NCBI GenBank assembly: GCA_013375495.1 | Contig: JABXKC010000005.1 | Span: forward strand, 1 to 64,000 | Direction: 5' to 3' | DNA length: 64,000 nucleotides | From: Promethearchaeota archaeon | Lineage (GTDB): Archaea; Asgardarchaeota; Lokiarchaeia; Sigynarchaeales; SOKP01 | Part shown: one piece after another, positions 45,865-55,384 of the stretch | Numbering within the stretch: position 1 is the first letter of the stretch | How the letters are laid out: each line of letters begins with the position of its first letter | Position numbers and translations under genes: made by a program | Notes under the pieces: model-generated | What the model was told of the DNA's origin: nothing | Database searches by the model: none | What the model saw: only the letters and a program-made list of their open reading frames with translations

Positions 45865-46998
45865 TTCTGAGATTATGTCCGTAGGTTCGTTATTTAAAGT
45901 GGCTTGAGCTGATCTCGGGCTTCCTCCTCCTTTTCCACCATACTTCTTAATTAATTCATTGATAATTTCGTTAGCGTTAAAAACATCATTATTAGAAAGT
46001 ATTTGTAATTTGTTATTGCCGGATTGCATTATTAAGAGATAATCGGGAGGGAAGTTCTTAAAAGCTTTTGAAAGTAACTTATAATCTACTTCAAAGTTTA
46101 CCACTCCAATTTTAATGCCCTTTAGAGTAGCATTAGGAGATATAGCAATCAGTTCTAAGGCTTTTGCTATCAATTTTTCGTTTTCTTCTCGGAGTTTAAA
46201 TATTTGAGTCTTTAATGTATTAAACAGGACTTTTACAGATATATTTAATGCTCCAGCTAAACCAACTGATTCAATATTTTGTTTAGAAAGCATTTTAATC
46301 GCTTTATTTCCAACAAAATACTTAAACTCTTTTCCTTTTTTGATCTCGTAAAAGAACACAGGTCCAACCTCCGAAGAATTTGCAAGATGGGTCCCTCCAC
46401 AGCAGTTAATATCATAATCTTCTATTTCAATTATCCTAAGGTCAGTATCAGTAGTCATTCCACCTCTTATCCTATCATTCAATTCTTTCATTGCATTCTG
46501 AGGTACAATCTTACTGTGAAATTGTAGGTTTTGAATGGTACAGATGTTAAAAAATTGCGTTACGATATTTATCAAGTCTGTTTCGCTTACGCTTCTACTT
46601 ATGTGGATTGATACTTCTTCAAAAGAGATATTTGCTCGAATAGTGTCAATATCTAATTGATTTTTAAAAATTGCAGATAATATATGTTGTGAAGAATGAG
46701 CTCGCATGATACCGTAGCGATATTCCCAGTCAATTTCTCCCTCTATTATGTCACCAATTTTCAATTTCTCACGAAAAGGATCAGATAAATGATGAACTAT
46801 AAGATCCTCCCTCTTTGACACAAATTCAACATTAAATTTATTACTATCCTTAATAATGACACCTTTATCGCTTATCTGATTTCCACCCTCTGGATAAAAC
46901 AGCGTTTTATCAAGTATTACGCCCTCTGATGTTATTTCAATTACTTCAGCTATGAAAGTTGTCTCATAGGGAGCATCCCAGTATAATTTTTCAGTCAT
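45853..46998 (-). CDS. alaX: AlaX-type alanyl-tRNA editing protein, long form
   Basis: A 381-residue free-standing editing protein that hydrolyses Ser- or Gly-tRNA(Ala). The zinc ligands are HxxxH (H101, H105 in RAHSSQHIL) and CxxxH (C200, H204 in NCCGGTHLA). The N-terminal beta domain has FYPEGGNQISDKG, as in the AlaRS editing region, and the C-terminal DHHA1 domain ends in KYGGKGGGSPRSAQA. The full set of ligands and the DHHA1 tail mark the long AlaX-L type. Monocistronic. Its presence beside the sugar operon is probably chance. Confidence 0.92.
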   Translation of the reverse strand: MTEKLYWDAPYETTFIAEVIEITSEGVILDKTLFYPEGGNQISDKGVIIKDSNKFNVEFVSKREDLIVHHLSDPFREKLKIGDIIEGEIDWEYRYGIMRAHSSQHILSAIFKNQLDIDTIRANISFEEVSIHISRSVSETDLINIVTQFFNICTIQNLQFHSKIVPQNAMKELNDRIRGGMTTDTDLRIIEIEDYDINCCGGTHLANSSEVGPVFFYEIKKGKEFKYFVGNKAIKMLSKQNIESVGLAGALNISVKVLFNTLKTQIFKLREENEKLIAKALELIAISPNATLKGIKIGVVNFEVDYKLLSKAFKNFPPDYLLIMQSGNNKLQILSNNDVFNANEIINELIKKYGGKGGGSPRSAQATLNNEPTDIISELSF

Positions 46999-47088
46999 TT
47001 TACTATCTCACTTAATATTATTCGTGAAAGAATCCTTTCGCGATCAAATATATATATCTTCATATTATCTTTGAGTGTATTTGATAAT

Positions 47089-47241
47089 ATGTTTGTAATT
47101 AGAAATCCTAAGTTTCTTAATATTTTTTCGAAGGTTTGAATAAAGAGTACGATAGAAACAAGCTTAAAACCATTGGAAGAACTTAGATCTGTTTTCCATA
47201 AGGTTGATACCGATTATTATCGCTTTGATTGGACGTTATAG
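47089..47241 (+). pseudogene. possible broken small gene with in-frame TGA
   Basis: From ATG 47089, 16 codons lead to TGA (47137-47139); the same frame then stays open for 33 codons of protein-like sequence (TSLKPLEELRSVFHKVD) to TAG at 47239-47241. A TATA-like stretch lies 30-40 bp upstream. It may be a decayed small gene; chance is a fair alternative. Confidence 0.2.
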
Positions 47242-47279
47242 AAATTATAAATAATATTCATTTATGAATCTGAATAGAT

Positions 47280-48560
47280 TTAGCGAGAGGTAATTGCACT
47301 TAAATCCAAATTTAATGTGTATTCCCTTAATTCTTTATCAAAAAAGGATTCAGCTTCCTGAATTACCGTAGATATTAGTTTTTCGTTGATTTTCATAAAA
47401 ATTTTTCTTGATAAGGTGAACCAATTGTGAATTCCAAGGATGTACACATTCCATAATCCATCATCATTCTTAATGGAGCGCTTTTTTGTTTCTCTACATA
47501 GTAACATCCAGAATAATAACAAATTATAAGAAATTTTTACATCTTCCTTAACTGTAGCGCGATGAAATGAGCCAAAAGCTAAAATCATTAGAAAGGCAAG
47601 ACCGTACTTAATTTGAATTTTACAGGATTGGTTTAATGCGTTTTCTTTCAATTGTTCCCATTCCATTCTTGAAAAGTTGTACTTTTCAAAGGGAATTGAG
47701 TCTAAACTTGCCTTAATTGTATTGTAATAAAATTCTTCTGAGAGATATGGTTTCGTTCCTATAAATTGAAAGATTCTCATGGCACCAGCAATCCTCCAGT
47801 CAATCCATTCTTGAGAATATTGAAGTGCCTTCTGAATTGCTTTTTCTTTATCGGATACCAAGCGAAATATTTCTTTGAGTTTCTGATTTATTCTCTCGTA
47901 ATAGATTACATAGTGGTCAAAGATCTGTGAATAAGAATAACCTAAAATATCTATGAAAGTAAATATTTCGAGTAAATCAACGAATAAATCTAAATATTTA
48001 TGATCCGAGAGTAGTTGGGTTAGAAATGAATCACTTATTAATGAATAACTTCCATAATACGTAGATTCTCCAGTATAAATTGTTGCAAAAAGAATGTGAT
48101 ATTGAATGACCTTCCGAATTAAGAGCTTATCGTTTTCTATTAATTCGAACGGTGAAAGAAGCTTTCTATCGGATATCAAGATGAAGCTTTGGTAAGGGTG
48201 ATCTCTCTTTCTCACAAACTTGCCAATATCGTGATATATTAAAATTAAAGGAATTATTAGACTATTGTATTCCTGAATATCTTCTATTTTTTTGGATATT
48301 TTAGATATGGTTTGACTTGAGAAGCCTTCGTAAGAAAAAGAATTACTCAAGAGACTTAGAAATATTTTGATAGATCTAAATATATGTTTAATAGTTCTCG
48401 TAAACTCTTGTTTATCTCTATCTATTCCCAGATTAAATACTTCAGATAGATTTGGAAACAATTTGAGAAAATCTGTATAGAATTTCGTCTGTTCAATTTC
48501 TTTTAATGAATCAATGTCAGAGACATCTGAAAAAATTTTTTGAAGTTGTTTTATTATCAC
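47280..48560 (-). CDS. HD-domain protein, putative phosphohydrolase
   Basis: A 426-residue, almost wholly helical protein starting at GTG. An HD-type metal motif lies near residue 107: LIYHDIGKFVRKRDHPYQS (HD, with a following His), preceded by a helix with a possible first His (IKHIFRSIK) and followed by YHILFATIYTGE with a further His. HD hydrolases act on nucleotides, cyclic dinucleotides or phosphosugars; this one has no attached sensor or synthetase domain. I do not recognise the rest (residues 230-426). Its stop and the gene downstream are separated by no other ORF, and it stands alone. Confidence 0.55.
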   Translation of the reverse strand: MIIKQLQKIFSDVSDIDSLKEIEQTKFYTDFLKLFPNLSEVFNLGIDRDKQEFTRTIKHIFRSIKIFLSLLSNSFSYEGFSSQTISKISKKIEDIQEYNSLIIPLILIYHDIGKFVRKRDHPYQSFILISDRKLLSPFELIENDKLLIRKVIQYHILFATIYTGESTYYGSYSLISDSFLTQLLSDHKYLDLFVDLLEIFTFIDILGYSYSQIFDHYVIYYERINQKLKEIFRLVSDKEKAIQKALQYSQEWIDWRIAGAMRIFQFIGTKPYLSEEFYYNTIKASLDSIPFEKYNFSRMEWEQLKENALNQSCKIQIKYGLAFLMILAFGSFHRATVKEDVKISYNLLLFWMLLCRETKKRSIKNDDGLWNVYILGIHNWFTLSRKIFMKINEKLISTVIQEAESFFDKELREYTLNLDLSAITSR

Positions 48561-48621
48561 TTTAATTTAAGATATAATCTTTTTGTAATTAAAATTGGCA
48601 GTTTTACTAGGTCCAGCTATA

Positions 48622-49920
48622 TTAATATTTTCTTGGAGGTTTTTGCCTTTCATCCTTTATTTTCCCTTTTAACAAAGGATCGTCAGTTTTTTCCATCCAA
48701 CTATGTAGCATTTGTCTTAATTCGAGTAAAACATTATTATAAGCAAGATTATATGCAAGGTTATTAAATTCGAGTGGATCTTCTTTTAAATCATAAAATT
48801 CTTCTTCAGGTCTTTTCATTTTTATTTTATCCTTTAGATATTGACCAGAAAGACTTCTCTCAATATCTATAGGTAATTGGTATAGATATTGACTTGGCTC
48901 AAAATTGCGAATATATTTGAACTCTTTAGTTCTGACGCTCCTCATAGGATCATACAAATCGTGATAGTTCTTTTCTGTAAAGATTTCACTCCTAAAAGGG
49001 AGCGTAGTATCCTTTAGAACGGGTAGAAAGCTTTTCCCCTCAATGTTTTCTGGAATTTCTGCTCCAATAAAATCTAATAGTGTCGGCATAAGATCAATAT
49101 TGCTTATCATTTGCTCTAAGACTTTTCCACCACTAAAGAAGACATTATTAGGACAGTTCATTATAAGAAGGGTCTTTATACCCGGATCATAAAGCGTGCA
49201 TTTAGCTCTCGGGAAAGGGCTGCCATGATCAGTAGTATAAATAAAAAGGCTATTCTTTCTTAAACCTGTTTTATTTAAAATTTTAATAATTTTTCCGATG
49301 GTTTCGTCTACTGGGTTGATAATTCCATAAAATAAACCCAAATCTTCTCGAATTTTCTCAGACTCAGGCAGAAAAGGAGGAACTTTAACCATTTTGGGAT
49401 CCACTGGTTCACTCCATATATCAAAAGGACGATGTATCTCAATAACACCTAAATTAGCATAAAATGGTTTTTCATCGTCCTTATGTTTCTCAAAGAATTT
49501 TTCATATTCACTTAGCATTATTTTAGTGTCGTATTTATAATCCTTCATCCTTTTGCTAACAGTATCGTATCCTAATGTGTTGACATCGATGCTCTCGTGC
49601 TGTAAACCAAGTAAATGGGTTGTATAACCGTTTTCTCTAAGATACATAGGCATCGTTTTGTTATGAGGGGGTAATGTCCATCCCAAATTCACAAGCCCCA
49701 TTAACCCATTTTGGTGAGGGTATAACGATGTTTGAATACTCCCTCGACTCGGGCTGCACTGAGGAGCTGTACAAAAATAATTCGTAAAACATATTCCGTC
49801 TTTAGCAAGTTTATCTAGATTAGGCGTATGTAAAGAATTTGGCGTTTGAGGTGTATCGTAACAGCCTAAAAATTGCCCCTGATCGTGCGTTATGAAAATA
49901 ATAATATTTGGTTTCTTCAA
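48622..49920 (-). CDS. type I sulfatase
   Basis: A 432-residue S1-family sulfatase. The formylglycine site is C55 in CSPSRGS (CxPxR). The metal loop is THDQG at residues 11-15, with His-Asp in place of the usual Asp-Asp, as in a known subset. YTTDHGSPFPRAK supplies the later Asp/His pair and the C-terminal FYDLKEDPLEFNNLA is typical of the heparan-N-sulfatase-like group. It hydrolyses sulfate esters or N-sulfate on sugars, using FGly installed by a maturase not present here. No signal peptide. TTG start. It faces the sugar region and may remove sulfate from imported glycans. Confidence 0.9.
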   Translation of the reverse strand: MKKPNIIIFITHDQGQFLGCYDTPQTPNSLHTPNLDKLAKDGICFTNYFCTAPQCSPSRGSIQTSLYPHQNGLMGLVNLGWTLPPHNKTMPMYLRENGYTTHLLGLQHESIDVNTLGYDTVSKRMKDYKYDTKIMLSEYEKFFEKHKDDEKPFYANLGVIEIHRPFDIWSEPVDPKMVKVPPFLPESEKIREDLGLFYGIINPVDETIGKIIKILNKTGLRKNSLFIYTTDHGSPFPRAKCTLYDPGIKTLLIMNCPNNVFFSGGKVLEQMISNIDLMPTLLDFIGAEIPENIEGKSFLPVLKDTTLPFRSEIFTEKNYHDLYDPMRSVRTKEFKYIRNFEPSQYLYQLPIDIERSLSGQYLKDKIKMKRPEEEFYDLKEDPLEFNNLAYNLAYNNVLLELRQMLHSWMEKTDDPLLKGKIKDERQKPPRKY

Positions 49921-50039
49921 CTTATCTTATATTATTAGAGTTTGTGGATTTAAATTTATTTTTCTTTCTAGTAACACTTATATCGTTTTTTGTAATTAAT
50001 AAACTCACTAATTAATTTTTATAAGAGGGTTAGAACTTA

Positions 50040-51029
50040 GTGTCAGAATTGAATTCAAGTTGCTTCGTGATAATGCCGTTTTCGAAATCTAGCGAAGAAC
50101 ACACCGAGGAATACTGGATTAAGCATTTCAACGAGCTTTTAAAACCAGCAATAGAAGAACTTGGGGTGAAAACATACCGTGCAGATATTATGCGTGAGGA
50201 TATTTTAAAGAATATTATCTTTTCAATTGTTACCTCACCAATAGTGCTAGCAGACCTTACAGATCACAACCCAAATGTTTTTTGGGAGCTTGGAGTGCGA
50301 CAAAGCTTTAAACATAATACGATCACGATTGCAGAGGAGGGTACCGTTTTACCTTTTGATGTGAGTGCAAAATCCACTATATTTTATAACCTTAATTCCG
50401 AAGAAAAAGTTTTACAATTTAAGAATAAATTAAGAGCCGCAATTGACGATTGCATAACTAATCCGGAAAAATCTGACAGTCACGTGTTAGAATCTATTAC
50501 AGGAAGAGGATCCCTCTATGAAGTTATGAGGATGGACGATGTAAGAAGGCGGATTGAAGCGTTAATAATGGAAGCACAAACCAATCAAAAAAATCATATA
50601 ATAAGAAAAAAGCTAGTGGATGAATTAAATGATTTCTCTTCAATTCCATTTCCAGTAAGTTTTGGGGTGTGGAGAACTAAGTGCATGGATTTTCTCTTAG
50701 TGAATCGATATCTTGATGAGGACGAAAGGTTTTATAAAACTACAGAAGCTCTTTTGCGAATGATTGAAAGTTTGCAATTACATGGACCTTGGTTAAGTAT
50801 TATGAACGAAACAGATAAGGAGTTAGCTCTAGCATATTATGTAGGAAGATTAGGTAAAACAACTACTCGGGCATTTCAAATATGGTTAGATTTGTTAAAT
50901 GGAATATATCAGAAGATCATTAATAAAATGCAAACAATGATTAGTGAAACGGGATTTAAGACTTTAAGCGAACTTAGATCTACTTACTATGATATGGATA
51001 CAGCTTATTACAGCTTCATAAAGAGTTAA
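50040..51029 (+). CDS. nucleoside 2-deoxyribosyltransferase/TIR-like protein with helical tail
   Basis: A 329-residue protein. Residues 8-120 have the Rossmann-like fold shared by nucleoside 2-deoxyribosyltransferases and TIR-like nucleotide hydrolases: CFVIMPFSK at the first strand, ADIMREDILKNI, VLADLTDHNPNVFWELGVRQ carrying the likely catalytic Glu, and TITIAEEG. The rest, 150-329, is helical and unrecognised. Such N-domains occur in prokaryotic antiviral systems as NAD+ or nucleotide hydrolases, and also in housekeeping salvage. GTG start at 50040. No companion defence gene is adjacent, so an immune role is speculative. Confidence 0.65.
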   Translation: MSELNSSCFVIMPFSKSSEEHTEEYWIKHFNELLKPAIEELGVKTYRADIMREDILKNIIFSIVTSPIVLADLTDHNPNVFWELGVRQSFKHNTITIAEEGTVLPFDVSAKSTIFYNLNSEEKVLQFKNKLRAAIDDCITNPEKSDSHVLESITGRGSLYEVMRMDDVRRRIEALIMEAQTNQKNHIIRKKLVDELNDFSSIPFPVSFGVWRTKCMDFLLVNRYLDEDERFYKTTEALLRMIESLQLHGPWLSIMNETDKELALAYYVGRLGKTTTRAFQIWLDLLNGIYQKIINKMQTMISETGFKTLSELRSTYYDMDTAYYSFIKS

Positions 51030-51150
51030 TAATAAAATTATATATTGTTTAAAAGTTATCTTCACTTCAAATTGCTCTTTCTAACTTAATTTTTAAATTT
51101 AGAACCATTAAAAACTAAAAACTATAAAAAGATGGTTATCTAATATTTAA

Positions 51151-51184
51151 AAATATATAAATTATTTATTAAAAAAAGAGGTAA
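51151..51184 (+). promoter_or_regulatory. TATA box and SD of the GPH transporter
   Basis: AAATATATAA at 51151-51160 is identical to the mscL TATA box. AGAGGTAA at 51177-51184 is an SD six bases before the ATG at 51190. Confidence 0.45.
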
Positions 51185-51189
51185 GAATT

Positions 51190-52602
51190 ATGGTACAAGA
51201 CGAATTAGATATTAAACATAGTAAGATTGGAATGGTTTCTTATGGTTTTAACTCCTTTTCGAGGGAGCTTCTTAGAATTGCCTTTACAACTTTTGGTTTC
51301 TTTTTTTACGAATCTGAACTCGGATTAAATGTTTGGTTGATATTTTTAGCGTATTTTATTTTTGCGATTTATAATATGTTTAACGACCCGCTTGTTGGAT
51401 ACTTAACTAATAAGCCTTTCAAGTTTACTGAAAAATGGGGACGAAGATTTCCCTGGATTCTAGTTGGTGGGCTGCCTTGGGGTTTTACATATATGCTTAT
51501 ATTTACGCCACCAACTTATGATGCCGTAGGAGGCGCGTGGATACTGTTCGCTTGGCTTCTCTTTACTACATGTTTGTTTGATACGTTTCACTCAATCTTA
51601 TTTGTAAACTTTCAGTCGTTATTCGTTGATAAATATCGATCAGTTCAGGAGCGTAGAACTGCTAGTGGTATCTATATTATGATAGGCGTTGTAGGGGTTG
51701 CTTTAGGCTCCATTTTACCGCCTTTAATCTTTGAAACCACAGAAGGTGCAGTTACAAACTTCCCTTCTTTTGCTGTTCAAGGATTAATAGTAGCTATTAT
51801 TACGTTTGTAGGTTTCATGTTAGCTATACCAGGATCACGCGAAGATCAAGTTACAATTGATCTTTATTTGGCTTCTCAAACGGGAGAACGAGAAAAAACT
51901 CCTTTTTTCAAAAGCCTTTGGACAGCATTGAAGCAGACGCCATTCATAGCGTTCATGATATTCTATCTGCTTTATCAGTCTTTAGTAGAAACGATGCAAG
52001 CTTCCGTTCAATACACGGTTAAATACTCCCTGAAAATGGACGAATCAGCCTCGACTTTAATATTTGCTGCCTTTCTTGTTGGAGTGTTAATTTCCACCCC
52101 CTTTTGGTCTTATTACTCAAAGAAAGTCAAAAATAATAAGAAAGTGATGCTGATTTCTGGATTACTTCTGGCTGCTTTTACAATACCGATAACATTTTAT
52201 AGAATCTATTTCTTAATAGTTTTTGAAATGCTATTATGGGGGTTAGCTATGGGAGGGTTTTGGATAATGATATTCCCGGTATCGGCAGATGTGATTGATA
52301 ACGCAGTAGTAGCAACAAAAAAACGCGAAGAGGGTGTTTATACGGGATTTCAACAATTTTTCGGTCGGGTGGGAATTATAATCCAGGCTCTCACATTTGC
52401 AATAGTTCACGAGCTCACTGGATTCGACGAAACGTTAGGAACAGCTCAACCAGAATCGGCAATTTGGGGTATCCATTTTCATCAGGCACTTATTCCTGCG
52501 ATCTTTGTTATTATAGGTGCTCTTGTCTTTTGGAAGTGGTACAAGTTAACTCCAGAAAGAGTGCAAGCAAATCAGGAAAAAATTAAAGAAATGGGGATAT
52601 AA
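51190..52602 (+). CDS. GPH-family cation:sugar symporter
   Basis: A 470-residue, 12-helix membrane transporter of the glycoside-pentoside-hexuronide (GPH) family: MVSYGFNSFSREL at the start, YNMFNDPLVGYLTNK and RRFPWILVGGLPWG (the conserved loop between helices 2 and 3), RERR-like loop in QERRTASGIY, and EGVYTGFQQFFGRVG near residue 380. GPH symporters import sugars and glycosides with Na+ or H+; the E. coli sulfoquinovose importers YihO and YihP belong to this family, so a role in feeding the 41614-45614 operon is plausible. The gene is separate from that operon, 6 kb away, with its own promoter. Confidence 0.88.
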   Translation: MVQDELDIKHSKIGMVSYGFNSFSRELLRIAFTTFGFFFYESELGLNVWLIFLAYFIFAIYNMFNDPLVGYLTNKPFKFTEKWGRRFPWILVGGLPWGFTYMLIFTPPTYDAVGGAWILFAWLLFTTCLFDTFHSILFVNFQSLFVDKYRSVQERRTASGIYIMIGVVGVALGSILPPLIFETTEGAVTNFPSFAVQGLIVAIITFVGFMLAIPGSREDQVTIDLYLASQTGEREKTPFFKSLWTALKQTPFIAFMIFYLLYQSLVETMQASVQYTVKYSLKMDESASTLIFAAFLVGVLISTPFWSYYSKKVKNNKKVMLISGLLLAAFTIPITFYRIYFLIVFEMLLWGLAMGGFWIMIFPVSADVIDNAVVATKKREEGVYTGFQQFFGRVGIIIQALTFAIVHELTGFDETLGTAQPESAIWGIHFHQALIPAIFVIIGALVFWKWYKLTPERVQANQEKIKEMGI

Positions 52603-52638
52603 TAGCTTAATTCCAACTATAACTTTTTTTTTATTCTA

Positions 52639-53919
52639 TTATTTTTTAAAACCTTTATTCTTAACAGCATATCTTTCGTCAACTATTTCAACGAATTTAA
52701 GTGAAACATCGAGAAAATCGCTCAAAACCTTTTTACTTATGTTTTCTGGAGCGTCGTTAACAGAATGCCAGTTAACTGCTCTATTTTTTATGTGCACCAT
52801 ACCCATTAAAGCTGCTGCTTTGAATCCTTTGTGAATATATCGGCAAGCATCACACGATCCTATTTTAAGGCTTCCCGTTCGTATATTTAATAAGTCAGGA
52901 TTTTTTCTTTTTACCTCTGTATGAGCTTGTAATAATATGTTATTGATTTCTGAATTATATTCTGCTCGATGCATGTCTTTCTCAATTAAACACATATCTT
53001 CTGCTGCACCAGTACACTCTAACACCACGGTATAAGATTTATCAAGGATTCCCATTTCCCCATATTTCTCAACGAAAGCTTTAGCTCCTTTATCGCCTAC
53101 TTCTTCACTTCCTTGCGAACCGATCCAAACTTCAACATTCTTCGGTTTATTTTCGCTAAGGTGCTTTCCTATTGCAACAGCAACGGCAGAGGCGGATAAA
53201 TTATCGTTTGCTCCTAAAACAACCGTTTTTCCCAAGAAACCTTTTAGCAATAAGAAGAAAAAGGGATAAATTATAATAAGTGGAATAAAATAAATCAAAT
53301 CTATGATCGTTATAGAAACAAATCCCCAATTCGCTAATACAATGGACGCTCCCGAAACTAATTGATATATGACTTTCCACAGCGAAAGGATAATTGTGTG
53401 AAACAAAAAGTAAAGTCCAGTTATCCCTACTATCTGGCGTGCTCGGGATTTAAAGTTGGCAATATTCATTTCTTTTGCACTGTCGGTGTGTCCTTCAAAT
53501 ATGATACGGAATTTTACTTCCTCTGTTGGTTTTATTATCCCAAACACATTACTAGATTTTTTAACCTTAAAAAGAAACCCAATCCATTCTTTCATGAGAA
53601 ATAACTCGCTGTAGAGCACTGTAATACCGAGGATTACAAGAATTAAAGATATTATTGGAAACGGAAATATTAATGGCATAAATAATGGAGAAATGCCACC
53701 CAAAATTCCAGCAACCTTTATAAAACCTTGAGGATACAGGGCAGGCCGAGTTTCAAACTCATCGATAAATGTTTCGTCACAAAACTCATCAAGTTCTTTT
53801 TTTATCCAAATATTTGCGTTCTTTTCAGCTTGGCTACATGAATATCTTGGCCCAAATTTTTTACAAATTGTATCTATAAAATAAAGCATGTAATCAGAAT
53901 AAGATTCATCTGTTTTCAT
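52639..53919 (-). CDS. membrane-embedded M28 peptidase
   Basis: A 426-residue zinc peptidase with membrane helices. Helices lie near residues 73-110 (LGGISPLFMPLIFPFP and after) and 165-230. The metal site is split: FEGHTDSAKE (His, Asp) near residue 145, then ANDNLSASAVAV (Asp), GSQGSEEVGDKG (Glu pair) and the late MGMVHIKNRAVNWHS (His). Substrate unknown; it may trim peptides at the membrane. It converges with the GPH transporter gene across a T-tract at 52624-52632. Confidence 0.8.
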   Translation of the reverse strand: MKTDESYSDYMLYFIDTICKKFGPRYSCSQAEKNANIWIKKELDEFCDETFIDEFETRPALYPQGFIKVAGILGGISPLFMPLIFPFPIISLILVILGITVLYSELFLMKEWIGFLFKVKKSSNVFGIIKPTEEVKFRIIFEGHTDSAKEMNIANFKSRARQIVGITGLYFLFHTIILSLWKVIYQLVSGASIVLANWGFVSITIIDLIYFIPLIIIYPFFFLLLKGFLGKTVVLGANDNLSASAVAVAIGKHLSENKPKNVEVWIGSQGSEEVGDKGAKAFVEKYGEMGILDKSYTVVLECTGAAEDMCLIEKDMHRAEYNSEINNILLQAHTEVKRKNPDLLNIRTGSLKIGSCDACRYIHKGFKAAALMGMVHIKNRAVNWHSVNDAPENISKKVLSDFLDVSLKFVEIVDERYAVKNKGFKK

Positions 53920-54127
53920 AACCGATTATCAACATAGAATTAGTAAAAATATATACGAATAAAAAGAAAACATCGATTTTATTTACATCACTTTTTTTTA
54001 CGATTTTCTCGCTAAAACTTTAATTCATCTGTTAATAAAAATCAAACTCAGATTTTTATTTAAAAACGCCCTATTTATATTTGATCAGAATCTAATTAAA
54101 AAAAAAGAAGTCTTTAAAGGTGTCTAC

Positions 54128-54802
54128 ATGTTAAAAATAAGTCGACTTTTAAAAAAGAAAACTGCTTACATCATCATAGGAATAGGTCTAGCATGTCTAG
54201 TACTCGGTCCTTTTTTTGGGATTATACTCGATAAAATGACTATTTACGAACGAAAACCTGAAGTTATTCAAGAAGATAGCGACACATACATAAGGGACGC
54301 TTTTGCTTACCCGGTAACATTAAGTAAAGATCAAAAACTAATAATCGAAATTTCTGAATTTTATCCAAATTCATCGGTCACAATTAGAATCGTAGCTAAA
54401 AGTGCATACGACCTAGCTTATAGTCTGAATAGCAATCCGGGAGGAATACCCCGCGAAGAATTTGTATATTCTGAGTTTGGTTGGGTTGATGAACCAGCTG
54501 ATAGTACAACTGGTGATAACTCGTTAGATCTTCCTGACGATGGTTTTTATTTCTATATCGAATTCATGGGGGGTAGAGCAGGTTATTCATTGATATCTTG
54601 GCCAGGTGATTATTATGTTATCGTTTATGGCTCTAATTCGGGTCCTCCTTCCGATACAAATGTTACTTTCGATATCACGATAAAAGTAGACGGTCCAGGA
54701 GAAACTTTAAATAATTTTCTCATATTTATAGGTGCTGCCATTATAATTGTTTATGTAATGTTAGCATTAATATCAGTTTTAAAAGCAAATTACTTAAGGT
54801 GA
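54128..54802 (+). CDS. bitopic membrane protein with extracytoplasmic beta domain
   Basis: A 224-residue protein: a basic N-terminus (RLLKKK) and TM1 at about 13-35, an extracytoplasmic beta-rich domain at 40-190 (LIIEISEFYPNSSVTIRIV, DDGFYFYIEF, WPGDYYVIVYG), then TM2 at about 197-217. The beta domain resembles the GOLD/PPC-type sandwich in outline only. SD AAAGGTGT lies six bases before the ATG. The next gene begins 6 bp after the stop and encodes another membrane protein, so the two probably form a complex. No function can be named. Confidence 0.6.
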   Translation: MLKISRLLKKKTAYIIIGIGLACLVLGPFFGIILDKMTIYERKPEVIQEDSDTYIRDAFAYPVTLSKDQKLIIEISEFYPNSSVTIRIVAKSAYDLAYSLNSNPGGIPREEFVYSEFGWVDEPADSTTGDNSLDLPDDGFYFYIEFMGGRAGYSLISWPGDYYVIVYGSNSGPPSDTNVTFDITIKVDGPGETLNNFLIFIGAAIIIVYVMLALISVLKANYLR

Positions 54803-54808
54803 TAAAAA

Positions 54809-55282
54809 ATGGGGACAGAAGAGAGAAAAGGAAGTTTGTATGACATGTTACCAATGATGGATAAGCAAAGAGCTACTAAGTTCTTAATATACGGTCTATT
54901 AGTGGCTATAATCTTTGGCACGGTACTCATGATAAGTAAATCAATTGCAGATAACGCCTCTACGTGGTTACTCCTTGATAACCAACAAAACGAAATGAAT
55001 TACATGCAAGGGTTGTACGGTTATAACGATTACATCGTAAAACTTGAACGAGCTAATCTTATATCTTATTGGATGGAATACCAAGTAGTCATAGTAGGAA
55101 ATATTGCTCGAATTGGGGTTAATATTGGCATGTTTTTTATCGCTATAGCGTTTTTAAGTTTTGCTTTAAACGATAAATTTGACGAAAAAGCTAGGCGCAT
55201 CTACCTTGTACTTGCGGGGCTAATTCTATTTGTTATAATCGTTACAACGTTCTTCTCGCAGATAGCGGTTTATGTATCGTAA
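54809..55282 (+). CDS. three-helix membrane protein, partner of 54128-54802
   Basis: A 157-residue protein with TM helices near residues 27-47, 95-120 and 133-155. The region between TM1 and TM2 (DNQQNEMNYMQGLYGYND, then YIVKLERANLI) would be a small outside loop. Unrecognised family. It follows the bitopic protein with a GGTGAT SD overlapping that gene's stop, so translation is coupled. A T-tract terminator lies at 55298-55306. Confidence 0.6.
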   Translation: MGTEERKGSLYDMLPMMDKQRATKFLIYGLLVAIIFGTVLMISKSIADNASTWLLLDNQQNEMNYMQGLYGYNDYIVKLERANLISYWMEYQVVIVGNIARIGVNIGMFFIAIAFLSFALNDKFDEKARRIYLVLAGLILFVIIVTTFFSQIAVYVS

Positions 55283-55384
55283 TTCTAAATATCTTACTTT
55301 TTTTTTATTTTTAATTGGAAGAGAGTTTAATACGGAATCCTTTTTTTATAGTATAATTCTTAAAAATTGATTAATCGAATCACT

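Noticed and set aside
47137..47139. In-frame TGA as selenocysteine.
   Set aside because: No SECIS-like structure seen, and no known selenoprotein resemblance; decay or chance is simpler.
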